A DNA stretch of 64,000 bases from Brenneria sp. hezel4-2-4 (GCF_013155275.1 NZ_JABJXS010000002.1:186001-250000), one strand, 5' to 3'. Shown: positions 46,777-56,605, counted from the first letter of the stretch. Numbers and translations are program-made. The notes: a model not told the origin generated them from the sequence alone.

Positions 46777-48321
46777 TCACGGTAGATCAAGGGCTATGCC
46801 GGGGCGTTCGCCGCCGCCCGTCAAACCGGCAGACGTTATCCGCCGGGCGGCTTCGTCTTTCAGCGCGTTGCGATCGATTTTATTGGTGCCGGCCAGCGGT
46901 AAACGATCGACCAGCCAGATATGACGCGGATGCAGGTAGGCGGCGCCCTGCTGCAACGTGAAAGCCTTGAGCGTCTCGCTATCCGTCTGCTGACCGGCGC
47001 GCAAAACCACCCAGGCCACCGGCTTCTCGCCTTTAATCTCATCGGCCACCGGCACCACGCAGGCCTGCTGTACGGCCGGATGGCGCTCAAGCAGCTGTTC
47101 GACTTCGCTCGGATAGATATTTTCCCCGCCGCAAACGAACATATCATCGTGACGGCCGATGAAGGTGAAAAATCCCGCGTCGTCCTGACGGAATACATCG
47201 CCGGTGATGTAATAACCGTCCGGAGTGAAGGGCGAGGGGATATCCGGCCGTTGATGGTAGCCGAGCATCAGCGCCGGGCTTTTCAGTTCCAGTACGCCGC
47301 ACTGGGACAACTGACCGTCTTGCGCGCGCAACCGCAACTGAACCTGGGGATGAGGGTAGCCGGTAGCCAGCGGCGGCAGCGGGCGTCCTTGCGGATGCGG
47401 GCCGAAAACCACCGGGCCGCCTTCGGTAGTGCCGTAGGCATTGATAATGCGCGCTTGCGGCAGTAGCTGGTTAATCTGGCTTATCAGGCTATCGCCGACC
47501 GGCGCCGATCCCATGCGCACCACCCGCACGCAGGACAAATCACTTTGCGCCAGCAGCGCTTTTTCCCGCAGCATCATGGCGATCATCGGCGGTACTGCCG
47601 TCAGCCAGCTACAGCGGTAGCGGTGGATGGCGCGAATATAGGCCGGCGCGCTAAACTGCGGCAGTATAACGGCGGTGACGCGGCTTGCCAGCGAGAGGAG
47701 GATTAGCGCCAGCGCGTTCATATGATAAAACGGGGCGGCGATCAGCACCCGTTCATTGTGCAGCTCGCGCGCGGCCAGCCGGGTTTGTACTACCCACAGG
47801 TGGCTGTCGTGGCTCAGAACGACGCCTTTGGGGACGCCGCTGGAACCGGAAGTATACAACAGCAGCGCGACGTCGTCGGGCCGCGCCTGCCAGGGCGTTA
47901 GCGGCCCCCAATCATAAAACGCCTCCAGGCCGTCATCGCTGAAGCTGACGTGCGGCGGCGGGCTGGCGATGCGCGCCAACTGTTCGTCGTCGCCAAACAG
48001 AAACCGCGCGCCGCTGTCCCGCAAAATGTGCTCAATCGCGCCGACCGGCAGTTTGATGTTGATCGGCACCGCCACCAGCCCGGCGCGCAGGATCCCCAGC
48101 AGCGCGGCGACATATTCTCCCGAGTTGAGCGCCAGAATAGCGACCTTTGCGCCGGGAAGGAAACCGCGCGCCAGCAGGGCGCGCCCGATGGCGTCCGCCT
48201 GGCGGTTGAGCTGGGCATAACCGAGTACGCGAGCGGGCCGATCGGCGTCCGCCGCGATCAGCGCCGGCGGTTGGCTGTCGCCGACGTCGGTGAATAGTAC
48301 GCCGAGATTACGGCCGTTCAT
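46777..48321 (-). CDS. AMP-forming acyl-CoA synthetase family enzyme
   Basis: 514 residues, full-length ANL enzyme. Phosphate loop 'LLLYTSGSSGVPKGVVLSHD', A5 motif 'NAYGTTEGG', A7 'GYYITGDVFRQDD', A8 hinge 'GRHDDMFVCGGENIYPSEVE' and the catalytic Lys in 'LAGTNKIDRNAL'. Activates a carboxylic acid to an acyl-CoA; the acid is not identifiable. Last gene of an eight-gene operon; start overlaps the preceding stop by 4 bp. Confidence 0.88.
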   Translation of the reverse strand: MNGRNLGVLFTDVGDSQPPALIAADADRPARVLGYAQLNRQADAIGRALLARGFLPGAKVAILALNSGEYVAALLGILRAGLVAVPINIKLPVGAIEHILRDSGARFLFGDDEQLARIASPPPHVSFSDDGLEAFYDWGPLTPWQARPDDVALLLYTSGSSGVPKGVVLSHDSHLWVVQTRLAARELHNERVLIAAPFYHMNALALILLSLASRVTAVILPQFSAPAYIRAIHRYRCSWLTAVPPMIAMMLREKALLAQSDLSCVRVVRMGSAPVGDSLISQINQLLPQARIINAYGTTEGGPVVFGPHPQGRPLPPLATGYPHPQVQLRLRAQDGQLSQCGVLELKSPALMLGYHQRPDIPSPFTPDGYYITGDVFRQDDAGFFTFIGRHDDMFVCGGENIYPSEVEQLLERHPAVQQACVVPVADEIKGEKPVAWVVLRAGQQTDSETLKAFTLQQGAAYLHPRHIWLVDRLPLAGTNKIDRNALKDEAARRITSAGLTGGGERPGIALDLP

Positions 48322-49106
48322 GGTAGAAACTCACATAGGCAGTTGAACGCAGGCAGCGCCACCAGCAGCCGCTCGGGCTGTTCGCTGAGCGGCAGCCCGA
48401 GCGCCCGGGCCTGCCTGGCGATAAGCGCCCGATCGCCGCCATGAAAGCGCATCGCCGCAAACTGGCTGTCGCGGTCGGGATCCGGCGTCAGCAAATGCCG
48501 ATAGCGCTGCACGAAGGCGTCGCGGTGCAGGAAAGCCAGCTCAAAGCCCGGCGCAGGCGTGCCCAGCGCCTGATAGTCCCGGGCCAGCGATGCCGGATTG
48601 TCGGTGACGGCGGTCAATTGGCTGATGCGCGTCACACCATTTTGATGGTGTTGCCATTCATCACGCCACACCAGCTCCGGAGTGTGGTGTCGGCAGAAAT
48701 AGATCCGAGCGGCGCTGAAGCTGTCCGCCGGCAAATGGACGGTGCTAAAGCGTGCCTGCTGCCGTTGTCCGTCGATGTCGACCGGCCGGGAGAAGGTGCG
48801 AACCGGTTGCGGGGTAAAGCCCGCGCGTTGGATCGCCGCGGCGCTGGCGGCAATATCCTGACTGCGAAACACCAATCCGTCGAGTCCGGCGGGGCCGGCC
48901 AGCAGTTCCTCGCGGCGCACCGGTTCGCCGGGCGGCAGCCCGAGGATTTCCAGATAGTGGTGGGCGAACATGACCAGATGGTTGATCGATCCCATCGAGT
49001 GATATCCCCGCGGCGTCAGGGTGAAGCCCAACTGGCTGAGCAGCGCCGCCGCGCTATCCGTTTCAAATTGGGCGTTGAGCACCAGATGGTCGAGGGATAA
49101 CGTCAT
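48318..49106 (-). CDS. Glyoxalase-like (VOC) protein
   Basis: 262 residues from the ATG at 49106, chosen for the GAGGAG upstream. Starts 'MTLSLDHLVLNAQFETDSAA' and has 'HLVMFAHHYLEILGL', typical of Glyoxalase_3-like two-module VOC proteins. A second module near 130-250 starts at 'ISQLTAVTDNPASLARDYQA'. Probably metal-dependent lyase, isomerase or dioxygenase; role in the pathway unknown. Ten-base gap from the thioesterase gene. Confidence 0.75.
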   Translation of the reverse strand: MTLSLDHLVLNAQFETDSAAALLSQLGFTLTPRGYHSMGSINHLVMFAHHYLEILGLPPGEPVRREELLAGPAGLDGLVFRSQDIAASAAAIQRAGFTPQPVRTFSRPVDIDGQRQQARFSTVHLPADSFSAARIYFCRHHTPELVWRDEWQHHQNGVTRISQLTAVTDNPASLARDYQALGTPAPGFELAFLHRDAFVQRYRHLLTPDPDRDSQFAAMRFHGGDRALIARQARALGLPLSEQPERLLVALPAFNCLCEFLP

Positions 49107-49116
49107 TGTCAGCTCC

Positions 49117-49533
49117 TCAGGCGGTAGCGGTGGAATAGAGGCCGCGCCCGCTGGCAATCAGGCGTCCCTCTTGGTCGAACAGCTGTGCTTCGGCGCAGGA
49201 TACCTGTTTACCCGTTTTGATCACCCGGCCGCGGGCCGTGAGATCGCCGCGCGCCGGCCGGTGATAATCGACGTGCAGATTGAGCGTCGGCACGCCCCGG
49301 CCGGTATAGGAAACCAGCGCCCAGTCGGCGGTCAGATCGATAAGCGCGGCGAGGATGCCGCCGTGGGTGTATCCCCCGGCGGAATTCACCACCCATTCCT
49401 CGCGCCAGCGCGCGGTCAACTCGATTTCCCCTGCGCCCAGCGCCGTTACTTCCAGCCCGAGCCACTGGTGATAGGGGCCTTGCAGCAAACGCGCCTGCAC
49501 ATCGGCGGCACTCAGCGGTGTGGATTCAGCCAT
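49117..49533 (-). CDS. PaaI-family hotdog thioesterase
   Basis: 138 residues. Hotdog fold with 'VNSAGGYTHGGILAALIDLT' (HGG motif and catalytic Asp region). PaaI-type enzymes hydrolyse aromatic or dead-end acyl-CoA esters and release CoA. Its presence with a CoA ligase suggests housekeeping of acyl-CoA intermediates. Confidence 0.85.
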   Translation of the reverse strand: MAESTPLSAADVQARLLQGPYHQWLGLEVTALGAGEIELTARWREEWVVNSAGGYTHGGILAALIDLTADWALVSYTGRGVPTLNLHVDYHRPARGDLTARGRVIKTGKQVSCAEAQLFDQEGRLIASGRGLYSTATA

Positions 49534-49570
49534 TAGCGTTACCTTTATCTGTAAGAGTTAGTATCCAAAA

Positions 49571-50587
49571 TCAGGGCGTGACGATGACCTTGCCAAGCAC
49601 TTCCCGATCGCGAATTAGCCTTAGCCCTTCGCCGGCCTGTTCCAGAGGGAGTACCCGGTCAATCAGCGGCTCGATTTCACTCCGATCCACCATGTCCAGC
49701 AGGGCGATCAGATTATCGGCATAGAAGCTGTTGGAACCTTTGACCGTCAGTTCGAAGCTCCAGATATAACGGAGATCTTCCTGCGGGTCGTACCCGGCGG
49801 TGGCGCCGCACACCAGCAGGAGGCCGCCGCGTTTCAGGCAGCGTAGCGAAGGCCGCCAGGTATCGCCGCCGGTGAAGTTGATCACCACATCGACGCCGCC
49901 TTCATAGCTGCGACGCTGCGGTTTACCGTAGGCGGCGATGGCCCATTTTGAGAAATCGTTCTCCCGGTAGTTGACCACGTGGTCAGCGCCCAGCGCCTTG
50001 AGCGCCTCGGCTTTTTCATGACTGCCGGCACAGGCGATAACCTCGGCGCCCAGCCGTTTGGCCAGCACCACGCAGGCGCTGCCGACCCCGCCGCTGGCGC
50101 CGAGGATCAGCACCCGATTGCCCGCCTTGACGGTGTTGTGCGTAATCAGCATGCGGTGCGCGGTGCCGTAAGCGACCGGCAAGGCCGCCGCCTGAGCAAA
50201 GCTGACGTTGTCGGGCAGGGCGATGAGCTGGGCGGCATCCACCCGCGCGTATTCCGCCATGCCGCCATCGGTCATTTCCCCCATCAGCCCCACGCCGGGC
50301 TTCAGCGGGTTGATCAGCACCCGATCGCCAACCTGCCAGCCGGTGACGCCGTCGCCGATCGCGCTGATGGTGCCGGCCAAATCCAGACCGGGCACCACCG
50401 GCAGCGGTATGCTAATGCCCGGCATGCCGCGAACGGTAAACACATCGTGATAGTTAAATGACGATGCCCCCACGCGGATCACCACATGCCCTGACGTCGG
50501 CGCCGGCCGGGGATGGTTGTCGATCACCTGTAGCTGGTCGAGGTCGCCGTGCTGTGTCAGTACCAGTGCTTTCATGGTGTTGCTCAC
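49571..50587 (-). CDS. Zinc-type MDR alcohol dehydrogenase/quinone oxidoreductase
   Basis: 338 residues. GroES-like N-domain ('SSFNYHDVFTVRGMPG', 'VVPGLDLAGTISAIGDGV') and Rossmann domain with 'VLILGASGGVGSACVVLAKR'. The catalytic-zinc Cys near residue 40 is replaced by Asn-Tyr-His-Asp, as in non-zinc quinone-oxidoreductase-like MDRs. NAD(P)H-dependent reduction or dehydrogenation of a pathway intermediate is inferred. Start could be the ATG four codons in. Confidence 0.82.
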   Translation of the reverse strand: MSNTMKALVLTQHGDLDQLQVIDNHPRPAPTSGHVVIRVGASSFNYHDVFTVRGMPGISIPLPVVPGLDLAGTISAIGDGVTGWQVGDRVLINPLKPGVGLMGEMTDGGMAEYARVDAAQLIALPDNVSFAQAAALPVAYGTAHRMLITHNTVKAGNRVLILGASGGVGSACVVLAKRLGAEVIACAGSHEKAEALKALGADHVVNYRENDFSKWAIAAYGKPQRRSYEGGVDVVINFTGGDTWRPSLRCLKRGGLLLVCGATAGYDPQEDLRYIWSFELTVKGSNSFYADNLIALLDMVDRSEIEPLIDRVLPLEQAGEGLRLIRDREVLGKVIVTP

Positions 50588-50610
50588 ATGATTTCTCCTG
50601 TCGCTAAGGG

Positions 50611-51603
50611 TTAATGGTCCAGAGGCTGAATGGATTTCGCCTGCTGGTAGGGCGCGGTCACGAACAGGTTGTCGCTCAACCGGCCTTTAATCGCGCCGCT
50701 GTCCACAAACACCTTGTGCTGTAACTTCAGCGTATCGATATCCGCCTGCTCGAACGAAACCCGGTTCATGCTTTCCCAGCGGCTGACATAGACTTCGGCG
50801 TCTTTCTGCGGCAGGTTGGCTTTTTGCTGGAGGATCTTAACCACTTCGGCCGGATGAGCCTGTCCCCAGCTCAGGGTGTCGCGCAGCGCGGCAATCACGC
50901 GGGCCACGGTATCCGGCTGCTTTTCGATCAGATCGCTGCGTACGGCGCCGATGCCGATGTAGGGAACGGCATCGCTGTCGGTGATTTTGCGCCACTCATC
51001 GGCAAAACTGCCCAGCGGTTTGACATGCAGTTCATCCAACTGGGCGATGGTGACCGAGCGCAGGGCGGCGGCATCCACCTGCTTCTGCGACAGAAACTGC
51101 GCCAGCCGCGATTCGTTACCGCCGATCAGCGAGAAATCCGCAGCGTTGATCGCGTAATTACTGGATAGAATGGCGCTGGCGATCACCGCCACCGACGAGC
51201 CCGCCGGGGACATACCGATCTTTTTACCTTTCAATTGCGAAAGCTGGGTAATGGGCGAGTCAACCGGCACTACGAACTGCACGTCGGCCGGTTGGGTGGC
51301 GGCAAAGATTTTCACCGGCACGCCTTCGGCGGCGGTGCTGAGGATACCCGCCAGCGGGGCGCCGAACGCCAGATCAATCGATCCCGAGGCCAGCGCTTTT
51401 ACCGGCGCGTTAACATCAGGAAAGTGAATAAACTCGGCGTCAATGCCGTGACGAGCCAGAAAATCGGTGCTTTCCAGCACCGCGCCATAGCCGAGGCTGA
51501 CGCCGCTGGTCCAGTAGCCGATGCGGACTTTTTCCGCCGCCCAGAGCGGTGAGGCAAACAGCGCCCCGGCGACCATCAATGCCGCCGTAATCATTGTTTT
51601 CAT
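50611..51603 (-). CDS. ABC importer substrate-binding protein (SsuA/TauA-like)
   Basis: 330 residues. Signal peptide of about 22 residues ('MKTMITAALMVAGALFASPL', then 'WA'). The mature part is NMT1/SsuA-type with 'VRIGYWTSGVSLGYGAVLES' and 'GKKIGMSPAGSSVAV'. Family ligands include aliphatic sulfonates, taurine, nitrate and thiamine precursors; the actual ligand here is unknown. It is downstream of the permease and ATPase. Confidence 0.88.
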   Translation of the reverse strand: MKTMITAALMVAGALFASPLWAAEKVRIGYWTSGVSLGYGAVLESTDFLARHGIDAEFIHFPDVNAPVKALASGSIDLAFGAPLAGILSTAAEGVPVKIFAATQPADVQFVVPVDSPITQLSQLKGKKIGMSPAGSSVAVIASAILSSNYAINAADFSLIGGNESRLAQFLSQKQVDAAALRSVTIAQLDELHVKPLGSFADEWRKITDSDAVPYIGIGAVRSDLIEKQPDTVARVIAALRDTLSWGQAHPAEVVKILQQKANLPQKDAEVYVSRWESMNRVSFEQADIDTLKLQHKVFVDSGAIKGRLSDNLFVTAPYQQAKSIQPLDH

Positions 51604-51607
51604 CGTG

Positions 51608-52381
51608 TTATTCCTGTGTGAGTTTTTTCCAGCGGAACAAACGGCGTTCCAGCGGTTTCAGAATGCCGCCTTCCAGCAGCAACATGAGCGTGACCAGCAG
51701 CAGCGTCCAGGCGAACACCTGATCGGTTTGCACCAGATCGCCCGCCTGACGCAGGCGATAGCCGATACCGTTCGACGCGCCCAGGGTTTCGGCCACCAGC
51801 GATACGCGCCAGCCGAAGCCGAACGCCAGCCGGGCGCCGGAGAAGAAATAGGGCAGAATGGTCGGCAGATAGATCTTCAGCAGCGTTTGCCAGCGGTTCA
51901 TACGGAAACTGCGCGCCAGCTCCACGTACTGCGCTTCCACCGTTTGCGCCCCTTGCCAGACATTGGTGAGGATCAGCGGCATGGCGGTCATAAACACCAC
52001 AAATACCGTCGTCGCATTGGAGATACCGAACCAGATGATGGCGAAAATGGCCCAGATGGCCGACGATACGCTGTTAAACACCGCCAACAGCGGCTCGAAG
52101 AACTGCGCCAGACGCCGGCTGGCCCCCAGCGCCAGCCCCAGCGGGGTGCCAATCAGGGTGGCGAAGATAAAGCCCATCACCACGCGCGACAGCGTAACGC
52201 CGATGTCGTTCAGCAGCGTGCCGTTGTGCCAGAGCAGGTGTAGCGCCTGCCAGGTTTTTTCCGGGCCGGGCAGAATAAATGACGGCATCCGCAGCGCCGC
52301 CAGCCACCAGATAAGCAGGAACAGCGACAGCAGAAACAGGCGCTGCGCAAGCAGCGATGACAGCGAACGGGCGCGCGACAT
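51608..52381 (-). CDS. ABC importer permease (SsuC/TauC-like)
   Basis: 257 residues from the ATG at 52381, one base after the ATPase stop codon; a longer frame to 52459 would overlap that gene. Five to six membrane segments and the coupling motif 'VELARSFRMNRWQTLLKIYL'. 'PSFILPGPEKTWQAL' is typical of SsuC/TauC permeases. Confidence 0.88.
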   Translation of the reverse strand: MSRARSLSSLLAQRLFLLSLFLLIWWLAALRMPSFILPGPEKTWQALHLLWHNGTLLNDIGVTLSRVVMGFIFATLIGTPLGLALGASRRLAQFFEPLLAVFNSVSSAIWAIFAIIWFGISNATTVFVVFMTAMPLILTNVWQGAQTVEAQYVELARSFRMNRWQTLLKIYLPTILPYFFSGARLAFGFGWRVSLVAETLGASNGIGYRLRQAGDLVQTDQVFAWTLLLVTLMLLLEGGILKPLERRLFRWKKLTQE

Positions 52382-52382
52382 G

Positions 52383-53162
52383 TCAAACCTCCAGCCGCAG
52401 CAGGCGTATCTGCTCGCTGACCACCTGGCTGGTAGGCAGACGAGGGCGCGGCAGATCAATGGGTTGAATATGGTGGATATGCCCCGGATGGGGTTTGAAT
52501 ATCACCACGCGGTCGGCCAGCACCACCGCCTCTTCCACATCGTGGGTGACCATCACGATCGACATGCCCGTCAGGCGCTGGATGCGCAGGACTTCGTCAT
52601 GCATGGCGCTGCGGGTCTGCGGATCGAGCTTGGAAAACGGTTCGTCCATCAGCAGGATCTCCGGTTCGGTGACCAGACTGCGCGCCAGCGCGACCCGGCT
52701 GCGCATTCCGCCCGACAGCTGATACGGCCAGTAGCGGGTGAAATCAGCCAGCCCGACCAGATGCAGCGCATCCATAACCCGCTGGCGTCGTTCGTTATGA
52801 CTGAGGCGAAGATTCTCCAGGCCAAAATTCACGTTCTGCTGTACGGTGCGCCAGGGTAGCAGGCGATCTTCCTGGAACAGATAGCCAATGCGCCGCCAGT
52901 GTTGAAAGTGTGCGGCGTCGTCCCCCTGAATGGTCAGCGATCCGCTATCGGCGTTTAGCAGGCCGGATAAAATATTCAGCAGCGTGCTTTTGCCGCAGCC
53001 GGAAGGCCCGAGCAGCGTCAGGATCTCGCCCTGATGGAGGGTTAAATCAATGTCACGCAACACCTGCAATGCGCCAAACGCTTTGCTGATGCCGGTTGCC
53101 TGTATCAGCGGAGGGCCGGAGGTTTGCGTGAGCGGCGGCGTGGCCTGCAACAGCGCGTTCAT
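52383..53162 (-). CDS. ABC importer ATP-binding protein (SsuB/TauB-like)
   Basis: 259 residues. Walker A 'GPSGCGKST', Q-loop 'GYLFQEDRLLPWRTVQQNV', signature 'LSGGMRSRVALAR', Walker B 'ILLMDEPFSKLD' and H-loop 'VMVTHDVEEAV'. 'EDRLLPWRTV' is characteristic of the nitrate/sulfonate/taurine class. Overlaps the GntR gene by 4 bp. Confidence 0.9.
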   Translation of the reverse strand: MNALLQATPPLTQTSGPPLIQATGISKAFGALQVLRDIDLTLHQGEILTLLGPSGCGKSTLLNILSGLLNADSGSLTIQGDDAAHFQHWRRIGYLFQEDRLLPWRTVQQNVNFGLENLRLSHNERRQRVMDALHLVGLADFTRYWPYQLSGGMRSRVALARSLVTEPEILLMDEPFSKLDPQTRSAMHDEVLRIQRLTGMSIVMVTHDVEEAVVLADRVVIFKPHPGHIHHIQPIDLPRPRLPTSQVVSEQIRLLRLEV

Positions 53163-53878
53163 GGTTGCAGCCTCCGTTCCAGAATCGGCAAGATGGCGCC
53201 GTCCCGGCTCAGGGTGGCGTAAACCTTTTCCAGCGTCATCGCCTGAAAGGTTTCGATATGCCGGCGGGCAATCAGCTCAACGCGCTTGCAGTCGCCCTGA
53301 CTGAAGGCGTCGATCATGGCGTTATGGTCGTGCTTGATTTCCGGTTTGGTGCCCTGCACGTTAAAACCCAGCGCGACCAGACGCAGCATTTCATCCATCA
53401 GGCTGGATAGCGTGCGGATCAAATGGTTGTTGCCGGAAGCCTGCGCGATGGCCAGATGAAAGCGTTTATTGGCGTTCATAAACACATCGATCTGTTTCGA
53501 TAGCGGGGCATGGATCTCTTCCCGGCAGGCGGCTTCCAGACGCCGCAGTAAATCAATGTCCACGCGGCCCACCGCCAGCCGGGCGGCCAGTGGTTCAAGC
53601 TGGGCGCGGATGGTGAAAATCTCTTCCACGTCCTGCACTGTGATTGGCGCGATTTGGTAGCCCTTGCGCGGGCGCGATTGGATCAGGTTCTCATGGCATA
53701 GACGCGCCAGCGCGACGCGACAGGTGCTTTTCCCGATTTCATAACGTTCCATCAGCAACTGTTCGGTGATCATCGAGCCAGGCAGCAGCCGGCAGCACAA
53801 CACATCATGACGAATGCGCAGCCAGGCGCTGTCGCCCTGTGATAATGCGGCGTTCTTTTCTGGTGAAAGCGTAACCAT
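53159..53878 (-). CDS. GntR-family regulator (FCD/FadR type)
   Basis: 239 residues. N-terminal winged helix ('GSMITEQLLMERYEIGKSTC', then 'RVALARLCHENLIQ') and FCD ligand-binding domain with metal-ligand-like His in 'RFHLAIAQASGNNHLI' and 'RRHIETF'. First gene of the operon; ATG preceded by AAGGAT. Probably an autoregulated, substrate-responsive repressor of this operon; a palindrome lies 20 bp upstream of its start. Confidence 0.88.
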   Translation of the reverse strand: MVTLSPEKNAALSQGDSAWLRIRHDVLCCRLLPGSMITEQLLMERYEIGKSTCRVALARLCHENLIQSRPRKGYQIAPITVQDVEEIFTIRAQLEPLAARLAVGRVDIDLLRRLEAACREEIHAPLSKQIDVFMNANKRFHLAIAQASGNNHLIRTLSSLMDEMLRLVALGFNVQGTKPEIKHDHNAMIDAFSQGDCKRVELIARRHIETFQAMTLEKVYATLSRDGAILPILERRLQP

Positions 53879-53898
53879 CTGGAGATCCTTAATATCAT

Positions 53899-53915
53899 CT
53901 GTGAGCAGCTCACAG
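53899..53915. promoter_or_regulatory. Candidate operator of the GntR regulator
   Basis: Perfect inverted repeat CTGTGAGCAGCTCACAG (7-bp arms, 3-nt centre) 20 bp before the GntR start codon. A partial copy CTGAGCTGCTTACAG lies at 54012-54026. Two spaced sites fit an autoregulated promoter. Confidence 0.6.
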
Positions 53916-54207
53916 AGAGAGGCTAAGATGCTTAACTGAGGCCAGTCTATGAAGTAGAAAAAGGATTATCCAATAAGAAATTTGGCTTTATATATGAGGA
54001 AAAACCATTAACTGAGCTGCTTACAGCAGGAAAATTCAAGTCGTAGTCGGGAGCGGCGATGTTGGCCTCAAGCCAGGGGCGCAGTGCTGCGGCGCTTGAG
54101 CGCCCGGCGTCCGGTGCTTGGGCGCAGCATGAAAATGGCGGGCGAAGTATTCTCCGCCGTTAAATATTCCGATTTTTGGGGGAGACGTTAGCCCGGAATG
54201 AATGTAT
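53916..54207. other. Non-coding region between GntR operon and ybhK
   Basis: About 290 bp. It contains the probable promoter of the eight-gene operon and a GC-rich stretch at 54060-54120. No gene is supported. Confidence 0.4.
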
Positions 54208-55140
54208 TTATACGCCGTGACGGCGAGCCTGAGATCCCAGCTTCTGCAACGCATGTTCAATGGCCTGGCGCAGCAGTTGGCGATCGTGGTGATGCGGCAC
54301 ATCCGCCGCTTCCAGCGGTTGCTGAATAATCAGCCGATCGCTGACCTGGCCGACATCCACTTTCGGGCCAACGATAACCGCGTCAATCATCTTTTTTCCC
54401 ACTTTCTGCTCTATCAGCGTTAACTTTTCCGCCAGCATCAGCCTGGCCGCCGCGTTGCTCTGCTCATGTCCCAGATTGCCGATATACACCATCGGCGCCG
54501 GCGTTCTGCGCAGCGCGCGGGTGAGATCGTTAAGCAACAACAACGGCATCAGGCTGGTAAGAAAACTGCCCGGGCCAATCAGTATCAAGTCCGCTTCCGC
54601 AATGGCGTCCAATGCTTCGTGCGTGGCCTCAACGGCGGGAAACAACGTCAAATCCCGCGGCAAAGCGGGCAGTTGATCGATATCGACCTCGCCGTAGACG
54701 GGATTGCCTTGTTCATCAATCGCCATCAGATCGACCGGCTGTTCGGACATCGGGATCAGAAAGGCATCGACTTTAAGCAGGTTGCGTAACAGATTAATGG
54801 CTTCCAGCGGCCGCACGCTCAGGTGATCGAGGGCTTTCAGCATCAGGTTGCCCAGATTGTGCCCGGCCAGTTCGCCACTGCCGTTGAAACGGTATTCAAA
54901 CATGGCGGAGGCGACGCTGGGCGTGGTGATCAGCTGGTTCAGGCAGTTACGGGTATCGCCCCAGGCGATCCCCCCTTCGGAGCGGCGAATTCTTCCGGTG
55001 GAGCCGCCGTTGTCGGTGGTGGTCACAATACCGGTCAGCCGTGGGCCTAAGGACGAAAGCGAAGACATCACGCGGCCTAATCCATGTCCGCCTCCCAGAG
55101 CCACAACCCGATCAAGGTCGGCTAACGTGCGATTGCGCAT
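54208..55140 (-). CDS. ybhK: YvcK/CofD-like protein
   Basis: 310 residues, near the E. coli YbhK length of 302. The gradual phosphate-binding N-terminus '[20 protein letters not shown]' and '[17 protein letters not shown]' define the CofD/YvcK family. B. subtilis YvcK affects central carbon use and cell shape and binds UDP-sugars; the E. coli function is unclear. Divergent from moaA. Confidence 0.94.
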   Translation of the reverse strand: MRNRTLADLDRVVALGGGHGLGRVMSSLSSLGPRLTGIVTTTDNGGSTGRIRRSEGGIAWGDTRNCLNQLITTPSVASAMFEYRFNGSGELAGHNLGNLMLKALDHLSVRPLEAINLLRNLLKVDAFLIPMSEQPVDLMAIDEQGNPVYGEVDIDQLPALPRDLTLFPAVEATHEALDAIAEADLILIGPGSFLTSLMPLLLLNDLTRALRRTPAPMVYIGNLGHEQSNAAARLMLAEKLTLIEQKVGKKMIDAVIVGPKVDVGQVSDRLIIQQPLEAADVPHHHDRQLLRQAIEHALQKLGSQARRHGV

Positions 55141-55452
55141 AGTAACCCTTATTATTGAAATGTTTGTCCGTCACCTTTCACGTCACCGCGGTGCTGGTTT
55201 TTCGCCGCTAAAATAGCGGATTCCGATGCAAAAGGCGAAAAATCATGATGACGGTATGACCTGAGACAACGTTTGCCGACGGCTTTCACGTATGCTGTAC
55301 GGCATAAGGTATTGAAAATACGTTATATATTAAACTATATACCGCTTTTTTAAGTGACTGCCTGCGGTATTTGGCGGTAGACTGGTTTATGAAAATCACG
55401 GTTCCGCGTCGGCATTATCCGGCCCTTTGGGTTAAATAATAGACGGGAATCA
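55141..55452. other. Divergent promoter region ybhK / moaA
   Basis: 312 bp with no gene. AT-rich segments at 55310-55350 are likely promoter sequence. No factor site was identified with confidence. Confidence 0.4.
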
Positions 55453-55578
55453 AACTCCTAGCCTTGGCGCCTAAGTGATGCGTTTTTGACGCATGATAAG
55501 GCGCCCTGGCCGTGGCCTGAATGGTCACCAGGGTGCAAGGTAGAAATGCCGGCATCTCCCGTATTTGGAAAGGTGTTT
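55453..55578 (+). ncRNA. Molybdenum cofactor (Moco) riboswitch
   Basis: The moaA leader closely follows the E. coli Moco RNA motif: ACTCCTAGCC at the 5' side, CTGGCCGTGGC and CACCAGGGTGCAAGG in the core, AGAAATGCC, CTCCCGTATTTGGAAAGGTG at the 3' side. The terminal strand GGAAAGG is also the moaA ribosome site, so ligand binding should block translation initiation. It controls the moa operon in response to cofactor level. Confidence 0.92.
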
Positions 55579-56568
55579 ATGGTGAGTCAACTGACCGATG
55601 CGTTTGCGCGCAAGTTTTACTATTTGCGCCTGTCGATAACCGACGTCTGCAACTTTCGTTGCACCTATTGCCTGCCGGATGGCTATAAGTCGAACGGCGT
55701 CAATCCCCACCGTTTTCTGTCTCTCGATGAAATTCGTCGCGTCAGCCGCGCGTTTGCCGAATTGGGCACTGAAAAAGTGCGCCTGACGGGCGGCGAACCC
55801 TCGCTACGCCGCGATTTTGTCGACATCATCGCCGCGATCCGGGAAAACCCGGCGATCCGCACGCTGGCGGTGACCACCAATGGCTATCGTCTGGCGCGTG
55901 ACGTGGCGCAATGGCGCGACGCCGGGCTGACCGCGCTGAATGTCAGCGTGGACAGTCTCGATCCCCGCCAGTTCCACGCCATTACCGGGCAGGATAAATT
56001 CCGTCAGGTGATGGACGGCATTGATGCGGCTTTCGCCTGCGGTTTCAGCAAAGTGAAGGTGAATACCGTACTGATGCGGGATGTCAACGACGCCAGCCTG
56101 CAAACTTTCCTGGCATGGATTAAAGATCGTCCGATTCAACTGCGGTTTATTGAACTGATGGAAACCGGCGAGGGGAGCGCGCTGTTTCGCCGGCACCATA
56201 TTTCCGGCGAGGCTATCCGCCGGCGCTTGCTGCCGCAGGGCTGGCAACAGCAGGCGCGGGCGCGTAGCGACGGCCCGGCGCAGGTATTTCGTCATCCTGA
56301 TTATCAGGGGGAAATCGGGCTGATTATGCCCTATGAGAAAGATTTTTGCCTGAGCTGCAATCGCCTGCGCGTTTCCGCCATCGGCAACCTGCATCTCTGC
56401 CTGTTTGGCGAGCAGGGGATCCCGTTGCGCGATGTGATGGCCGACGATAGTCAGCTTGAGGCGCTGAAAATGCGCATTTCCGGCGGTTTGTCGACCAAGA
56501 AACAAACCCATTTTCTGCATCAGGGCAACAGCGGCATAACGCAGAATCTGTCGTTTATCGGCGGGTAA
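55579..56568 (+). CDS. moaA: GTP 3',8-cyclase
   Basis: 329 residues from the ATG at 55579, identical length to E. coli MoaA; an upstream ATG in the same frame lies inside the riboswitch. N-terminal radical-SAM cysteines at 24, 28 and 31 ('CNFRCTYC') and a second cluster in '[18 protein letters not shown]'. Ends in the conserved Gly-Gly ('SFIGG'). First step of molybdopterin synthesis. Confidence 0.97.
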   Translation: MVSQLTDAFARKFYYLRLSITDVCNFRCTYCLPDGYKSNGVNPHRFLSLDEIRRVSRAFAELGTEKVRLTGGEPSLRRDFVDIIAAIRENPAIRTLAVTTNGYRLARDVAQWRDAGLTALNVSVDSLDPRQFHAITGQDKFRQVMDGIDAAFACGFSKVKVNTVLMRDVNDASLQTFLAWIKDRPIQLRFIELMETGEGSALFRRHHISGEAIRRRLLPQGWQQQARARSDGPAQVFRHPDYQGEIGLIMPYEKDFCLSCNRLRVSAIGNLHLCLFGEQGIPLRDVMADDSQLEALKMRISGGLSTKKQTHFLHQGNSGITQNLSFIGG

Positions 56569-56605
56569 TGTCCGCAATGCAACCTATTCCTTAAGGAGCC
56601 TGCTT

